Assembly (NCBI GenBank): GCA_964592235.1
Contig: CAZQCF010000012.1
Coordinates: 1 to 64,000 of the forward strand
Length of the DNA: 64,000 nucleotides
Source of the DNA: PLA3 sp964592235
GTDB taxonomy: Bacteria; Planctomycetota; Phycisphaerae; UBA1845; UTPLA1
Direction: 5' to 3'
Position 1 is the stretch's first letter. Each line of letters starts with the position of its first letter. Of the stretch, positions 9,001 through 17,635 are shown piece by piece. The translations under genes and the position numbers were made by a program. The notes under the pieces were generated by a model. The model was not told where the DNA came from and did no database searches. It saw nothing but the letters and a program-made list of their open reading frames with translations.

Positions 9001-10734
9001 TTACCCGCCCTTGGGCTTTGCCGCCGCGGGAATGGGTGATTCACGGTCGAGCAAGTCCTCGAGCCGCCGCGTGAGCGTCTCTCGGATGTTTGCCTTGGCG
9101 CCGGATACGACCTCTCGAATCTGTCCGTTCGCATCGACGACATAGAGCGACGGAAAAGTCGTGGCCTTGAACATCGCGCCGACCTTGTTGCCGCCGTCGA
9201 GGGCGACTTCGCTGCGCGAGCCGACATTCGCCAGCACTTCCATGATCTGCTCGGTGGTGAAGGTCTGCTTCATGGTCTGCATAACGTTCACAAATCGCAC
9301 GCCGCGCTGCTCGAACACTTCGCGCACGCGCTCCACCTCGGGCAGTTGCCGCTTGCAGAATCCGCAATTCGGCGCGACGAAATTCAGCACGGTCGCCGGG
9401 TGAGCCGAGTAGGCAGCGGGCGCGACGGGTTGCCCGCCGAGCGTTTCCAATTCGAATTGCGGCGACGGCTGATTCAACATGGTCATGGCCGGCCGGGGGC
9501 TGGCGTCTCTTGGGGTAATCTTCTCGTCAATCCTGCCCGCACCGGTCGGCGAATCCGGTCCCGCGCCGGCCCCCGCTCGGGCGGTATTCGCGCCGGCCAT
9601 CGAGCCAGGCGTGGCGGTCTGCCCCGTGATTCGGATCGGAATCTTGAACTCGCCAAAGTCCTGGTCGTCGGTCTTGACCGTGACGAACGTGCCCTCCTTC
9701 GCGGGCTGAAAATTCCTCGGGACAGTCACGGTCAATCGGTATTCCTTGCCGGCCGCGACCGTCTCGTCCATGACTTTCACGTCGGGATCCGTCGCGGCCG
9801 CACTGACCAGCCTCACGGCCGCGTTGCCGTGATTGAGCAATTGAAGTTGTCGCTCGATCGGCGCAGTCGTTCGTGCCATCGAAGTGGCAGTCGGGAGCAG
9901 CACCACCGATGGGAACACCTCCACGCGCCTGGGGATGACCGCATACGCCGAAATCGTCATCACATCAGCTTCGGCATCTCCTGTGCGGACCTTCAACGTC
10001 TCGGAAATCGTGCCGGGGGAATAGGGAGGCTCGACGCGAACAATCAATCGATACTCGTGACCGGGCTTGATTTCTTCCAGTTTGCACTTGAACTTCTCCG
10101 GTCCCGATCCGCGAACCAGTTGAGGCTTGATCGGCGACGGCATGGAATTGGTCAGCACGATCACGCGCTCGTGCGGCTGCTGATCGAGGATGCGCCCGAA
10201 GCCGGCGTTCGGCGGCTTGGCTTCGACCTTGCGACGGCAGTTGCCTGCCAGCGTGAGCGTGATAGAGGGCGAAGCAGGATCATTTGTTGTGACGTGGATC
10301 GTCTTCGCGAACTGCCCGTGAACCTTGTTCGAGTCGAGGCGAAACGGGATTACACCGGACTTGCCCGGTGCGATGCGCCGCGGGTAATCACCGGCTGTCG
10401 TGCAGCCGCATGTAGGCGATACCTGGAGAATCTCCAGATCGGCTTTTCCTTCGTTGGCAATTTCGAAAGCGTGTTCCAGCGCGGCACCGGCCCAGATCTC
10501 GCCGAAATCATGACGCGCCGATGGCACACGAACCTGCGGAGTTGCATTTGCATTGGTCCCCGGCGGAGTTTCCGGGCCGGATCGGGCCGGCTCCTTTGAT
10601 TGTGAAAAAGCCGGGGCCGTCAGAACGATCACGAGACAGGCCGCCGCGACGCCGGAGCAGGCGTGGGACCATGTTCGACCAGGGCGCCGGAGACGCTCAT
10701 GGAATGTCACGGTCATCTGGATGGAATCAATCAT
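9001..10734 (-). CDS. Exported DUF1573-thioredoxin fusion protein
   Basis: The 577-residue protein begins with a signal peptide (GVAAACLVIVLTAPAFSQ). DUF1573 domain 1 (HDFGEIWAGAALEHAFEIAN, SPTCGCTTAGDYP) is followed by two or more Ig-like domains of similar type, a linker, and a C-terminal redoxin domain with NFVAPNCGFCKRQLPEVERV, giving a CGFC active site and a cis-proline in TTFPSLYVVD. It should act outside the cytoplasmic membrane as a thiol oxidoreductase attached to a DUF1573 scaffold. ATG 10734 was chosen for its GAGGT ribosome site. Two conserved Cys in CGCTT are typical of planctomycete DUF1573 proteins. Confidence 0.85.
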   Translation of the reverse strand: MIDSIQMTVTFHERLRRPGRTWSHACSGVAAACLVIVLTAPAFSQSKEPARSGPETPPGTNANATPQVRVPSARHDFGEIWAGAALEHAFEIANEGKADLEILQVSPTCGCTTAGDYPRRIAPGKSGVIPFRLDSNKVHGQFAKTIHVTTNDPASPSITLTLAGNCRRKVEAKPPNAGFGRILDQQPHERVIVLTNSMPSPIKPQLVRGSGPEKFKCKLEEIKPGHEYRLIVRVEPPYSPGTISETLKVRTGDAEADVMTISAYAVIPRRVEVFPSVVLLPTATSMARTTAPIERQLQLLNHGNAAVRLVSAAATDPDVKVMDETVAAGKEYRLTVTVPRNFQPAKEGTFVTVKTDDQDFGEFKIPIRITGQTATPGSMAGANTARAGAGAGPDSPTGAGRIDEKITPRDASPRPAMTMLNQPSPQFELETLGGQPVAPAAYSAHPATVLNFVAPNCGFCKRQLPEVERVREVFEQRGVRFVNVMQTMKQTFTTEQIMEVLANVGSRSEVALDGGNKVGAMFKATTFPSLYVVDANGQIREVVSGAKANIRETLTRRLEDLLDRESPIPAAAKPKGG

Positions 10735-10927
10735 CGCTACCTCGCCCGTTCTTAGCCCCGAACAATCCCCGCGGATTATTGTCCGAATCAGCAGCGCTTC
10801 TCGCAACATCCGCTTCGTAACGGGATTATAAAATCGCCTGAAACTTCAACTACCGCCCCTGCGTATTCACGCTAGAATCCGCCGATCTGTATTACGGCAC
10901 GGATTCGAAATTGGCGAGGGATGGACC

Positions 10928-11614
10928 ATGTTCTTTGACCCGATGTACCTGATCTTCATGGCTCCGGCGATCCTGCTGGCCCTCTGGGCGCAGGTTCGCG
11001 TCAAGTCGGCCTTTCACCACGGCAACGAGTTTCAGCCGCGGAGCGGCCTCTCCGGCGCGGAAACCGCCCAGCGAATCCTCGACTCGTATCAACTCCACGA
11101 TGTCACCATCGAGCCGGTAAATTCCTTCCTCGGCGATCATTACGATCCGCGCAACAAGGTGCTGCGGCTTAGCCCGGATGTCTACAACGGTCGCACGCTG
11201 TCGGCCCTGGGCATCGCCGCGCACGAAGTCGGCCATGCGATTCAGCACGCACATTCCTACGGGCCGCTCGCCGTGCGGAACAGCCTCGTGCCGGTCGCGG
11301 CCGTCGGGACGAATCTCGCGTGGATCTTCATCATCGCGGGGCTGGCGCTGGCGCCGTTCCGCGCCTTGGCGATCGTCGGCCTGGCACTGTTCGCGGCGGG
11401 CGTGCTGTTCTCAATCATCACGCTGCCGGTGGAGTTTGACGCATCGAAGCGCGCCCGGGCCATCCTCCTGACCAACGGCATGGTCACCACCGAAGAGGAT
11501 CGCATCGTCGGCAAAGTGCTGAACGCCGCCGCGCTGACCTACGTCGCCGCGGCCATCGGCGCGCTCCTGCAACTGGCTTACTGGGCGCTGGTCGTGTTCG
11601 GCCGCCGGGATTGA
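10928..11614 (+). CDS. Neutral zinc metallopeptidase, YugP-like
   Basis: This 228-residue membrane protein begins with a hydrophobic helix (MYLIFMAPAILLALWAQ). The zinc-binding HExxH motif lies in GIAAHEVGHAIQHAHSY near residue 98, with two further transmembrane helices after it (AWIFIIAGLALAPFRALAI and LFAAGVLFSIITL) and a last helix near the C terminus. Length and order match the DUF2268/YugP (M-type zinc_peptidase) family. GAGGGATGG precedes the start. It lies alone between two minus-strand genes; the downstream HEAT gene is convergent with only 3 bases between stops. Substrate unknown. Confidence 0.88.
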   Translation: MFFDPMYLIFMAPAILLALWAQVRVKSAFHHGNEFQPRSGLSGAETAQRILDSYQLHDVTIEPVNSFLGDHYDPRNKVLRLSPDVYNGRTLSALGIAAHEVGHAIQHAHSYGPLAVRNSLVPVAAVGTNLAWIFIIAGLALAPFRALAIVGLALFAAGVLFSIITLPVEFDASKRARAILLTNGMVTTEEDRIVGKVLNAAALTYVAAAIGALLQLAYWALVVFGRRD

Positions 11615-11617
11615 CGT

Positions 11618-12871
11618 TCAAACGCCGTTGTCATCGGCCCATTTTATCCACGCCGCCGCGTCGAATCCCAGGTTCTGCCCGGTGATTCGGATCAGCGCTT
11701 CCTGCACTTCCGTGCGGTGAATCGAGATCACCTGGTACTCATAATTTGAAACGGTGCCGATGATCGAACCCGGCCCCATCGCCCAGATGCAGGAAGGTTT
11801 GTACAAGACCGGAAACCCGCCGAGGCGATACCGCTGCCAGTCCGAATACGCCCCGTACAGACTGTCGAGCGACACCCAGCGCGACACGCGCACCAGCCCC
11901 ACCGTTTCCGTCGACAACACGGGCACCAGATCGCGCACGGCGGACTTCGCCTTCAGTTCGCCCAGCGCACTCGCCGCGTTTCGTAGGATGAACTCCTCGT
12001 CGCTTCGCAAAGCTGACCGAAGCTCGTTCACGATTCGGTCATCCTTGCGCGATCGCAACGCCCTCGCCGCCATCGCTCGCACGTCCTTCGAGGGGTCCAA
12101 CAGCGAAATCGCGACGAGATTCATCGTCGCCTCGTCCACGTCGAACTGTGCCAGGGCATCGACCATCAGCCTCCGCGCCGCGACGTGGCCGCCGCTCAAC
12201 ACCGACGTGATCCCCGGAATCGCCAGCGGATCGCTGATCTCCAGGATCTGACGCCGCCCATCGGCGAATGCCTTGCTCCCCTCGCCGCCGACTTTCTCCG
12301 AAAGCCGCCCGCGATAGATGGCCTTTAACTTGACGGTGTATTCGGTGATTTTTTCCTGTACGCGACGTTCATCGGCTTGCGCGCGACGACGTTCGGACCG
12401 CTCCGCCTCGGAGATCGCGCCGGATGGCCTCGGCTTGACCCACTTTCCTTCCTCTTGAATGAAGCCCAGCCGCCGCCGCGCGTCGCTGTGGTTGGCATCC
12501 AACTCGACCACGCGCTCCAAATGGCGGCGTTCTTCCGTTTTCATGCCCGTCGTGCGGCACCAATCAGCCAGCGCGAGGTGGTCCTTGATCGTCTCCCCGC
12601 ATTTCTTCAATTTCTTATCGTAGCGCACCCAGGGAGGGTCGCCCTTCTCGATTCGAATGACGCGTTCCTTTTCGATGTCGCTGACGCCGCTTACCGTGCG
12701 AATGCGCAGCGCCTCCCCGAGATCTTCGACCACCGCCCCGTCCAGCTTGCCGCCTTCACGAAGGTGGAACACATCCGCTCGCGCCGCGCCGGCAGCGATG
12801 AGGATCACAGCCATCGATCGCGCCACGTTATTCAGCAGTAACACGATTCTGCTCCCGACTCGGCTCGCCAT
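11618..12871 (-). CDS. Secreted HEAT-repeat protein
   Basis: The 417-residue protein starts at ATG 12871 (MASRVGSRIVLLLNNVARSM...) with a signal-like helix ending AAGAARA. A small beta region (FHLREGGKLDGAVVEDLGE) resembles an SH3/Hfq-like start seen in planctomycete secreted proteins. A charged coiled-coil stretch follows (AISEAERSERRRAQADERR), then HEAT/PBS-like helical repeats between about 200 and 320 (PSKDVRAMAARALRSRKDD, EEFILRNAASALGELKAKS). The ORF could extend to 13048, but that would overlap the divergent gene at 13006. No catalytic motif is visible; a scaffold role is likely. Confidence 0.72.
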   Translation of the reverse strand: MASRVGSRIVLLLNNVARSMAVILIAAGAARADVFHLREGGKLDGAVVEDLGEALRIRTVSGVSDIEKERVIRIEKGDPPWVRYDKKLKKCGETIKDHLALADWCRTTGMKTEERRHLERVVELDANHSDARRRLGFIQEEGKWVKPRPSGAISEAERSERRRAQADERRVQEKITEYTVKLKAIYRGRLSEKVGGEGSKAFADGRRQILEISDPLAIPGITSVLSGGHVAARRLMVDALAQFDVDEATMNLVAISLLDPSKDVRAMAARALRSRKDDRIVNELRSALRSDEEFILRNAASALGELKAKSAVRDLVPVLSTETVGLVRVSRWVSLDSLYGAYSDWQRYRLGGFPVLYKPSCIWAMGPGSIIGTVSNYEYQVISIHRTEVQEALIRITGQNLGFDAAAWIKWADDNGV

Positions 12872-13005
12872 TGAATTATACACGCACCGCATCCGCCGCC
12901 CGGCAAGCCCTATGCAATTGCTCGAAGGCCACGAGGAAGGTCTAATAGAGCCGTTGCGGCACGTTGTCCGCCCATTTGTCCTCCTGACGGAGCAGCCAAC
13001 GAACC

Positions 13006-15186
13006 ATGAACGCCTCCGACCCGTATCCAACTCCTGCCGCCAGCACAATTGCGACCGCGGACAAAACTCGGCCCGATCTTGCAGCTCGATCAGGGTCCAT
13101 CTTCGGTCCGTGCGCCATCGCTTTCATCGCCAGTGCCGCGGTCATGATCGTTGAACTCCTCGCGTTTCGCCTGATCGCTCGCTACCTGGGCAGCTCCAAC
13201 TACACCACCACCGCCATCATTGGAGTCGTATTGGGCGGTCTCGCAATCGGCAACTTCATCGGAGGCCTGCTCGCGGATCGCTTTCGGGTCGGGCGCATGC
13301 TCGCGCTGCTGTTTGTATTGGCATCGGCCGGCTGCTTCGCTGTCCCGGTTCTGAACAAACTCGTGGGCGATTGGTCGGCGCTGTGGTTCTTGAGTTGGCC
13401 TCGGCGGATCGCAACGCACGTGACGCTTGTCTTTTCATTGCCCGCCATTCTGCTCGGGACCATCGGCCCCGTGGTGGCCCGAATGGCGCTGCTGCGGAGC
13501 GACCGGGTCGGCCGGACGGTCGGCGCGGTTTATGCCTTCGGGGCGCTGGGCAGCATCATCGGCACCTTCGCGTGCGGGTTCTACCTGATCCCGTACTTCG
13601 GTAACTATGCAGTAATTCAGGCCGTCGGCGCGGGGCTTGCCGTCATGGCCATCATTTGCGCGAAAACGTATTGGGCGACGCACGCCTGGACCGCAGCGGC
13701 AGCCTTGATCGTCCTCGTCGGCACGGCCCCTTGGGCCTGGGCAAAGGAAATCGGAGCCGAACTCGGACTGCGCGAGCGCATTACGCCGAACGTTCTCTTC
13801 GACGCCGACAGCGAATACGGCCACGTGCGCGTGGAAATCAACCCGGACCATCCCACGCGGCGCATCATGGTCCTCGACAAGCTGGAACACAGTTACATTG
13901 ACACGGCGCGCCCCGACGTGCTTCAGTATGGTTACGAAAAGGTTTACGCCGCCGTAACCGATCATGTCGCCGCCGGGCGCGACGCGATTCGCGCGCTCAT
14001 TCTGGGCGGCGGCGGCTATACGCATCCCCGACACATCCTCCGCGAGCGGCCGCGCAGCGAGGTCGAGGTCGTGGAAATCGACCCGGTGGTAACGCAGGCC
14101 GCCATGGAGGCGTTCGATCTTTCACCGCAACCGGGCCTGACGATCGTGCACCTGGACGCGCGACAGCATGTGGCGGACCTGGTCCGCTGGCGGTCGGCGA
14201 GCGAGGCCATCAGATCGTTTGACTTTGTGTTCCTTGATGCGGTCAACGACTTCAACGTGCCGTTTCATTTGACGACCGAGGAGTTCCAGGAGTCGGTTGC
14301 GAAATTGCTGGGGAACGACGGCGTGTTTCTTATGACGCTGATCGACATTTACGACGTCGGCGGGTTTCTTGGGTCCACCTTGCGCACGATGAAGAGATCT
14401 TTCTCTCACGTCGCGTGCTTCTACGCTGGTTACGAGAGCGAAGCGTTTCAACCGGGTGAACGCTACACGTTTATCGTCGTGGCCTCGCAGCGCGATCTGA
14501 AACTCGCAGCGATGGAGGCCGACCCACGAAATCGCGCGATCGCGCGCCAGCAACTGTCACTCGAGCAGATCGAAGCGGTCATCAAGAACCCGCTTGCCAC
14601 GGTCCTGACCGATGATCACGCACCGGTTGAGTTTCTCCTGATGCACGTCGTCGAGTTGACCGGCCGCGCCGCGTGGAGCGAGGCGGCGATGCGATTCTAC
14701 AACCGCGGCAATTCGGATTATGCCCTGAAGCGCTACGACCGCGCCATCGAGAGCTATCGGCGGGCCATCGAACTCGACCCGACGATGCACGTGGCTCACA
14801 TGAATCTCGGACTTGCCTACAAAGACACCGGTCGCATGGACAAAGCCGCGGAGGCATTCCTTGCTGCCGCCGCGGCACGGCCGGACCTTCCCATACCCGC
14901 CATGAATCTCGGAGGCGTTTACATGCTCCTCCATGACTATGAATCCGCTCGGGCGGCCTACGAAAGAGCGATTCAAATCGATCCGCAATTCGCCGCCGCC
15001 TACAACGGCCTCGGCATGGCGCTGGCGAATCTCGGCAGATTGACCGAAGCACGCGCCGCGATTCAGCGTGCGATCGAGTTGCAGCCGGATTATCCCGCCG
15101 CCGTTCGCAATCTTGCACAGGTCGATGCTGCCATTGCATCACGCTCGAGCGGTCGTGGCACGGCGACTGCACCTGCCGGCGATTAG
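13006..15186 (+). CDS. Spermidine-synthase-like membrane protein with C-terminal TPRs
   Basis: Three modules lie in 726 residues. Residues 25-250 hold about seven to eight transmembrane helices of the fused-MFS type (MIVELLAFRLIARYLGSSN, GGLAIGNFIGGLLADRF). Residues 260-520 resemble the polyamine-synthase/methyltransferase fold: YGHVRVEINPD, ALILGGGGYTHPRHIL and VEVVEIDPVVTQAA form the nucleotide-binding motifs, with the acidic loop in FVFLDAVNDFN. Residues 560-710 hold four tetratricopeptide repeats (RAIESYRRAIELDPTMHVAHMN). The domain order is known for planctomycetes, but the product is not. The next gene begins 8 bases after the stop. Confidence 0.82.
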   Translation: MNASDPYPTPAASTIATADKTRPDLAARSGSIFGPCAIAFIASAAVMIVELLAFRLIARYLGSSNYTTTAIIGVVLGGLAIGNFIGGLLADRFRVGRMLALLFVLASAGCFAVPVLNKLVGDWSALWFLSWPRRIATHVTLVFSLPAILLGTIGPVVARMALLRSDRVGRTVGAVYAFGALGSIIGTFACGFYLIPYFGNYAVIQAVGAGLAVMAIICAKTYWATHAWTAAAALIVLVGTAPWAWAKEIGAELGLRERITPNVLFDADSEYGHVRVEINPDHPTRRIMVLDKLEHSYIDTARPDVLQYGYEKVYAAVTDHVAAGRDAIRALILGGGGYTHPRHILRERPRSEVEVVEIDPVVTQAAMEAFDLSPQPGLTIVHLDARQHVADLVRWRSASEAIRSFDFVFLDAVNDFNVPFHLTTEEFQESVAKLLGNDGVFLMTLIDIYDVGGFLGSTLRTMKRSFSHVACFYAGYESEAFQPGERYTFIVVASQRDLKLAAMEADPRNRAIARQQLSLEQIEAVIKNPLATVLTDDHAPVEFLLMHVVELTGRAAWSEAAMRFYNRGNSDYALKRYDRAIESYRRAIELDPTMHVAHMNLGLAYKDTGRMDKAAEAFLAAAAARPDLPIPAMNLGGVYMLLHDYESARAAYERAIQIDPQFAAAYNGLGMALANLGRLTEARAAIQRAIELQPDYPAAVRNLAQVDAAIASRSSGRGTATAPAGD

Positions 15187-15194
15187 GAACCACC

Positions 15195-15854
15195 ATGCTC
15201 TACGACATCACGCCGCCGATTTCTCCGGACTTGGCCGTTTGGCCGGGCGATACGTCGCCGCGGCGGGAAATACTGCTGGACCTCGCACGGGGCGACAGCG
15301 TGACGCTCTCCACGCTTCATGCCACGGTCCATCTGGGCGCGCACGCCGACGGTCCCAATCACTACGCCGCCGACGGGGCGGACATCGCTTCTCGGCAGCT
15401 TGGTTATTACCTGGGACCATGCCGCGTCGTGCGCACACGTGCGGCCCGGCGCTCGCGCGTGGAGCTGGGCGACCTTGCGACGCAGCTTGATCCAAAGGAC
15501 GACTCCGGCATGGGCATTGGTCGGCCGCTGCCCCCACGCGTTCTGATCGCGACCGGCACCGCGCCCGATCCGATACACTTTTCGCAGGACTTCGCCGGGC
15601 TGGACCCCGATCTCGTTGACGCGCTGGCCGCGCGCGGGGTCATCACAATCGGCGTCGACACACCGAGCGTTGACTTGTTTGAATCGAAGGACCTGCCCGC
15701 GCACCAGGCGTTTCATCGAAACGACATGGCGATCCTGGAGGGGTTGGACCTTCACGCCGTGCCAGAGGGCGACTACGAATTGATCGCGCTTCCACTTCCA
15801 CTTGTGGGGTTTGATGCCAGCCCGGTGCGCGCCATCCTGCGAACGCTTGATTGA
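15195..15854 (+). CDS. kynB: Cyclase-family hydrolase, kynurenine-formamidase-like
   Basis: The 219-residue protein matches the KynB/cyclase family in length and motifs: an N-terminal YDITPPISPDLAVWPGD, and the metal-binding HLGAHADGPNHY in place of the usual HxGTHxDAP. A third ligand region is HQAFHRNDMAILEGL, and the C-terminal PLPLVGFDASPVRAIL is characteristic. It would hydrolyse N-formylkynurenine or a similar amide. No other tryptophan-degradation gene is nearby, so the kynB name is provisional. It follows the membrane/TPR gene by 8 bases and may be cotranscribed. Confidence 0.82.
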   Translation: MLYDITPPISPDLAVWPGDTSPRREILLDLARGDSVTLSTLHATVHLGAHADGPNHYAADGADIASRQLGYYLGPCRVVRTRAARRSRVELGDLATQLDPKDDSGMGIGRPLPPRVLIATGTAPDPIHFSQDFAGLDPDLVDALAARGVITIGVDTPSVDLFESKDLPAHQAFHRNDMAILEGLDLHAVPEGDYELIALPLPLVGFDASPVRAILRTLD

Positions 15855-16361
15855 TCACTCGGACTCGTCAGATTCGCCGGACTCGCCTGAATCGCCCTTC
15901 ACACGCTCAACCGCCTTCGTGGTCACATTCTTGACTTTCTCGATCGCCTGCGTCGTGGCGGTCTTCACTTTCTCCGCTGCTTGCGTGGTGGTCGTTCGGA
16001 CGCGCTCGGCCGCCTGGGTCGCTGCTACCTTCGCCTGCTCGACGTAGGGGCGAGCCTCATCGCGCAGCTCCGCCGCCTCCTCTCGAACTGACTGTACCGC
16101 TTCCTGCATCGTTGTGCGGCCGGCCTCAATCAGCGGCTCCACGCGCTGAGCCGCATCGTGTGCCGCCTGTGTGGCAGCGACGCGCGTTTCCTCGGCTTTC
16201 TGCGTCGCCGTGACCCGCGCGGCATCGGCCTTCTTCCTCGCCTCCTCGCGGGTGGCGGGATCGCAGCCGTGACATGCTGCAAACACGACACTCATCGCAA
16301 GCGTTTGCCACATCCGGTCTTGGTTGGATCGTTTCAAAGTTCGCCTCCACGACAGGGGCAT
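15855..16361 (-). CDS. LEA/apolipoprotein-like repeat lipoprotein
   Basis: The 168-residue product has a basic N terminus, a hydrophobic stretch and a possible lipobox (SVVFAACHGC). The rest is a long amphipathic helix of roughly 11-residue repeats rich in Ala, Thr, Lys and Glu (KADAARVTATQKAEETRVA, TTQAAEKVKTATTQAIEKV), ending in an acidic GESGESDESE tail. The pattern resembles late-embryogenesis-abundant proteins or apolipoproteins, which bind membranes or protect against drying. ATG 16361 gives the best signal-peptide n-region; 16313 is the alternative. Convergent with the cyclase gene, adjacent stops. Confidence 0.6.
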   Translation of the reverse strand: MPLSWRRTLKRSNQDRMWQTLAMSVVFAACHGCDPATREEARKKADAARVTATQKAEETRVAATQAAHDAAQRVEPLIEAGRTTMQEAVQSVREEAAELRDEARPYVEQAKVAATQAAERVRTTTTQAAEKVKTATTQAIEKVKNVTTKAVERVKGDSGESGESDESE

Positions 16362-16696
16362 TGTCTCTCATGGGGATTGTATTTGCGTCTACCTGCCAGG
16401 CCCACTGCGGTCAACATACGGCTTTATCGATAAGACAATAAAATCCCGCATGTTACGGCGACCGATCCAGGAACCAATTCTCGCATTTTCCTTGATGGAG
16501 GCTGTTGGAACGAGCATGCTGCATCACGACGCCGCCGACAAATCGATCATTGGTCGTATGTTCGGGTCGCGACTTGGGAGTGATAACTGCGCACCGCGGC
16601 GCAAAGTTTGCCTCGCGCCAACGCAGATGCTGCGCCCATCCGGCTCCAACGAAGATCGCGTGGAAATCGATGTAATCAGGTGCCGATATATACCGC
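16362..16696. other. Intergenic stretch upstream of a candidate small RNA; no gene recognised
   Basis: About 335 bases separate the LEA-like gene from the candidate small RNA. Overlapping short reading frames exist on both strands but have no good start site or recognisable protein. TATATA at 16687-16692 could be the -10 element of the RNA described next; no convincing -35 box is seen. An AT-richer patch at about 16420-16445 may hold the promoter of the LEA-like gene. Confidence 0.4.
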
Positions 16697-16778
16697 GAGG
16701 CTGTGGGTCTTCCGCTGTTAGGCGGGACAGCCTGGCTTGGAGGATCCGAGTAACGGCGAGCTCGGATCCTCTTTTTTT
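16697..16778 (+). ncRNA. Candidate small RNA with two hairpins and intrinsic terminator
   Basis: Directly downstream of TATATA (16687-16692) a compact RNA can be drawn. AGGCTGT (16698-16704) pairs with ACAGCCT (16727-16733), closing an inner CCGC/GCGG hairpin. A short spacer is followed by an 11-bp terminator stem and seven T residues. There is no open frame of note inside. The nearest plus-strand gene upstream ends 840 bases earlier with a minus-strand gene in between, so the terminator is not explained by an mRNA. It does not match SRP, 6S, tmRNA or RNase P sequences that I know. Confidence 0.45.
16740..16778 (+). terminator. Rho-independent terminator
   Basis: GAGGATCCGAG (16740-16750), a ten-base loop, then CTCGGATCCTC (16761-16771) make a perfect 11-bp stem followed by TTTTTTT (16772-16778). 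Only the plus orientation has the T-tract, so it ends a plus-strand transcript. Confidence 0.88.
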
Positions 16779-16807
16779 GCGCGCCGATTTGTCGCCCATG
16801 CCTTGAA

Positions 16808-17635
16808 TCAGGCGAACCAGTTGCCCCGCGTCGCAAATTTACGAACGTCTCCAATCAACGCGTTCACGTCCGCCAGCGTCGAGCATCCCGGCCGCTCCCG
16901 TTCGAGACCAAGGAACTGGATCCCAAGCCCCAGCCGATCTTCGCCCGTGATGACGCAGTGCCGGTATTGACCTTCGACCAGGAGCGGTGCCGCGCCGGGT
17001 CTCGGTGTAATCTCGACGCCAACGTTCTCACCTGCCGCGAGGCGTGGATTGTGTTCCTTGCGGATGTCCACCAGCACGCCGCCCAACGATATGTTGCCGA
17101 CTCGACCCGAGCAACTCGGTCCGACCGTCTGCTCCTTCGACGGCAACCCGCCCTGCCACAAGCGTACGGCCACGAATTGATCCGGCGGCAGCGTGATGCG
17201 CTGATACGAGCGACGTTGAAGCTCCTTGACATCTCGGGGCGCGCGGAGCACGAGCGTCGGCGCCGCGCCACCCGGATCGCTCCCATCGGCGCTCTGCAAG
17301 ACGACAACACGTGTCACAAACACGCACTTCTTGTGACCGCGCCGAAACGTCATGCCGACGAGCTGACCCGGCGCGAGTTGAAGCGCGAGTGGAGCCACCG
17401 CGATCCCCTCACCACCGACGCTTGCCGGAGGTGCCAATTCGAGTTTCAACAGCTTCTCGCCGGCATCGAACTCCACAAGCTGCGTCCGGACATTCTGCCA
17501 ACAGCCATCCTGCTCCAGCGAAACGGTCACTGGAACGCGCTTCGACGCAGCCCAGACCAGTACCGACTCAATCGGCGACGGGTCCGCCGCATCTCCATGA
17601 GTATCCACGGTGGCGATGGGAGTCATATGGTTCAT
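16808..17635 (-). CDS. PilZ-domain (c-di-GMP binding) protein 1
   Basis: The 275-residue protein has a YcgR-like two-part build: an N-terminal beta domain (about 20-125) and a C-terminal PilZ domain. The two c-di-GMP signatures are visible: R-x-x-x-R in ELQRRSYQRITL and N-x-S-x-x-G in VGNISLGGVLVDI. It likely changes a partner's activity when c-di-GMP is bound. Its ATG overlaps the stop of the upstream PilZ gene by four bases (17632-17635), so both are made together. The ORF extends to its stop just beyond the small-RNA terminator on the other strand. Confidence 0.8.
   Translation of the reverse strand: MNHMTPIATVDTHGDAADPSPIESVLVWAASKRVPVTVSLEQDGCWQNVRTQLVEFDAGEKLLKLELAPPASVGGEGIAVAPLALQLAPGQLVGMTFRRGHKKCVFVTRVVVLQSADGSDPGGAAPTLVLRAPRDVKELQRRSYQRITLPPDQFVAVRLWQGGLPSKEQTVGPSCSGRVGNISLGGVLVDIRKEHNPRLAAGENVGVEITPRPGAAPLLVEGQYRHCVITGEDRLGLGIQFLGLERERPGCSTLADVNALIGDVRKFATRGNWFA

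Noticed and set aside
9346..10599. 417-codon plus-strand frame
   Set aside because: It lies antisense to the DUF1573-thioredoxin gene and has no recognisable domain.
16324..16854. Overlapping ORFs in the gap before the PilZ gene
   Set aside because: Both strands have frames but no ribosome site, no hydrophobic or conserved stretch, and they overlap a strong terminator.
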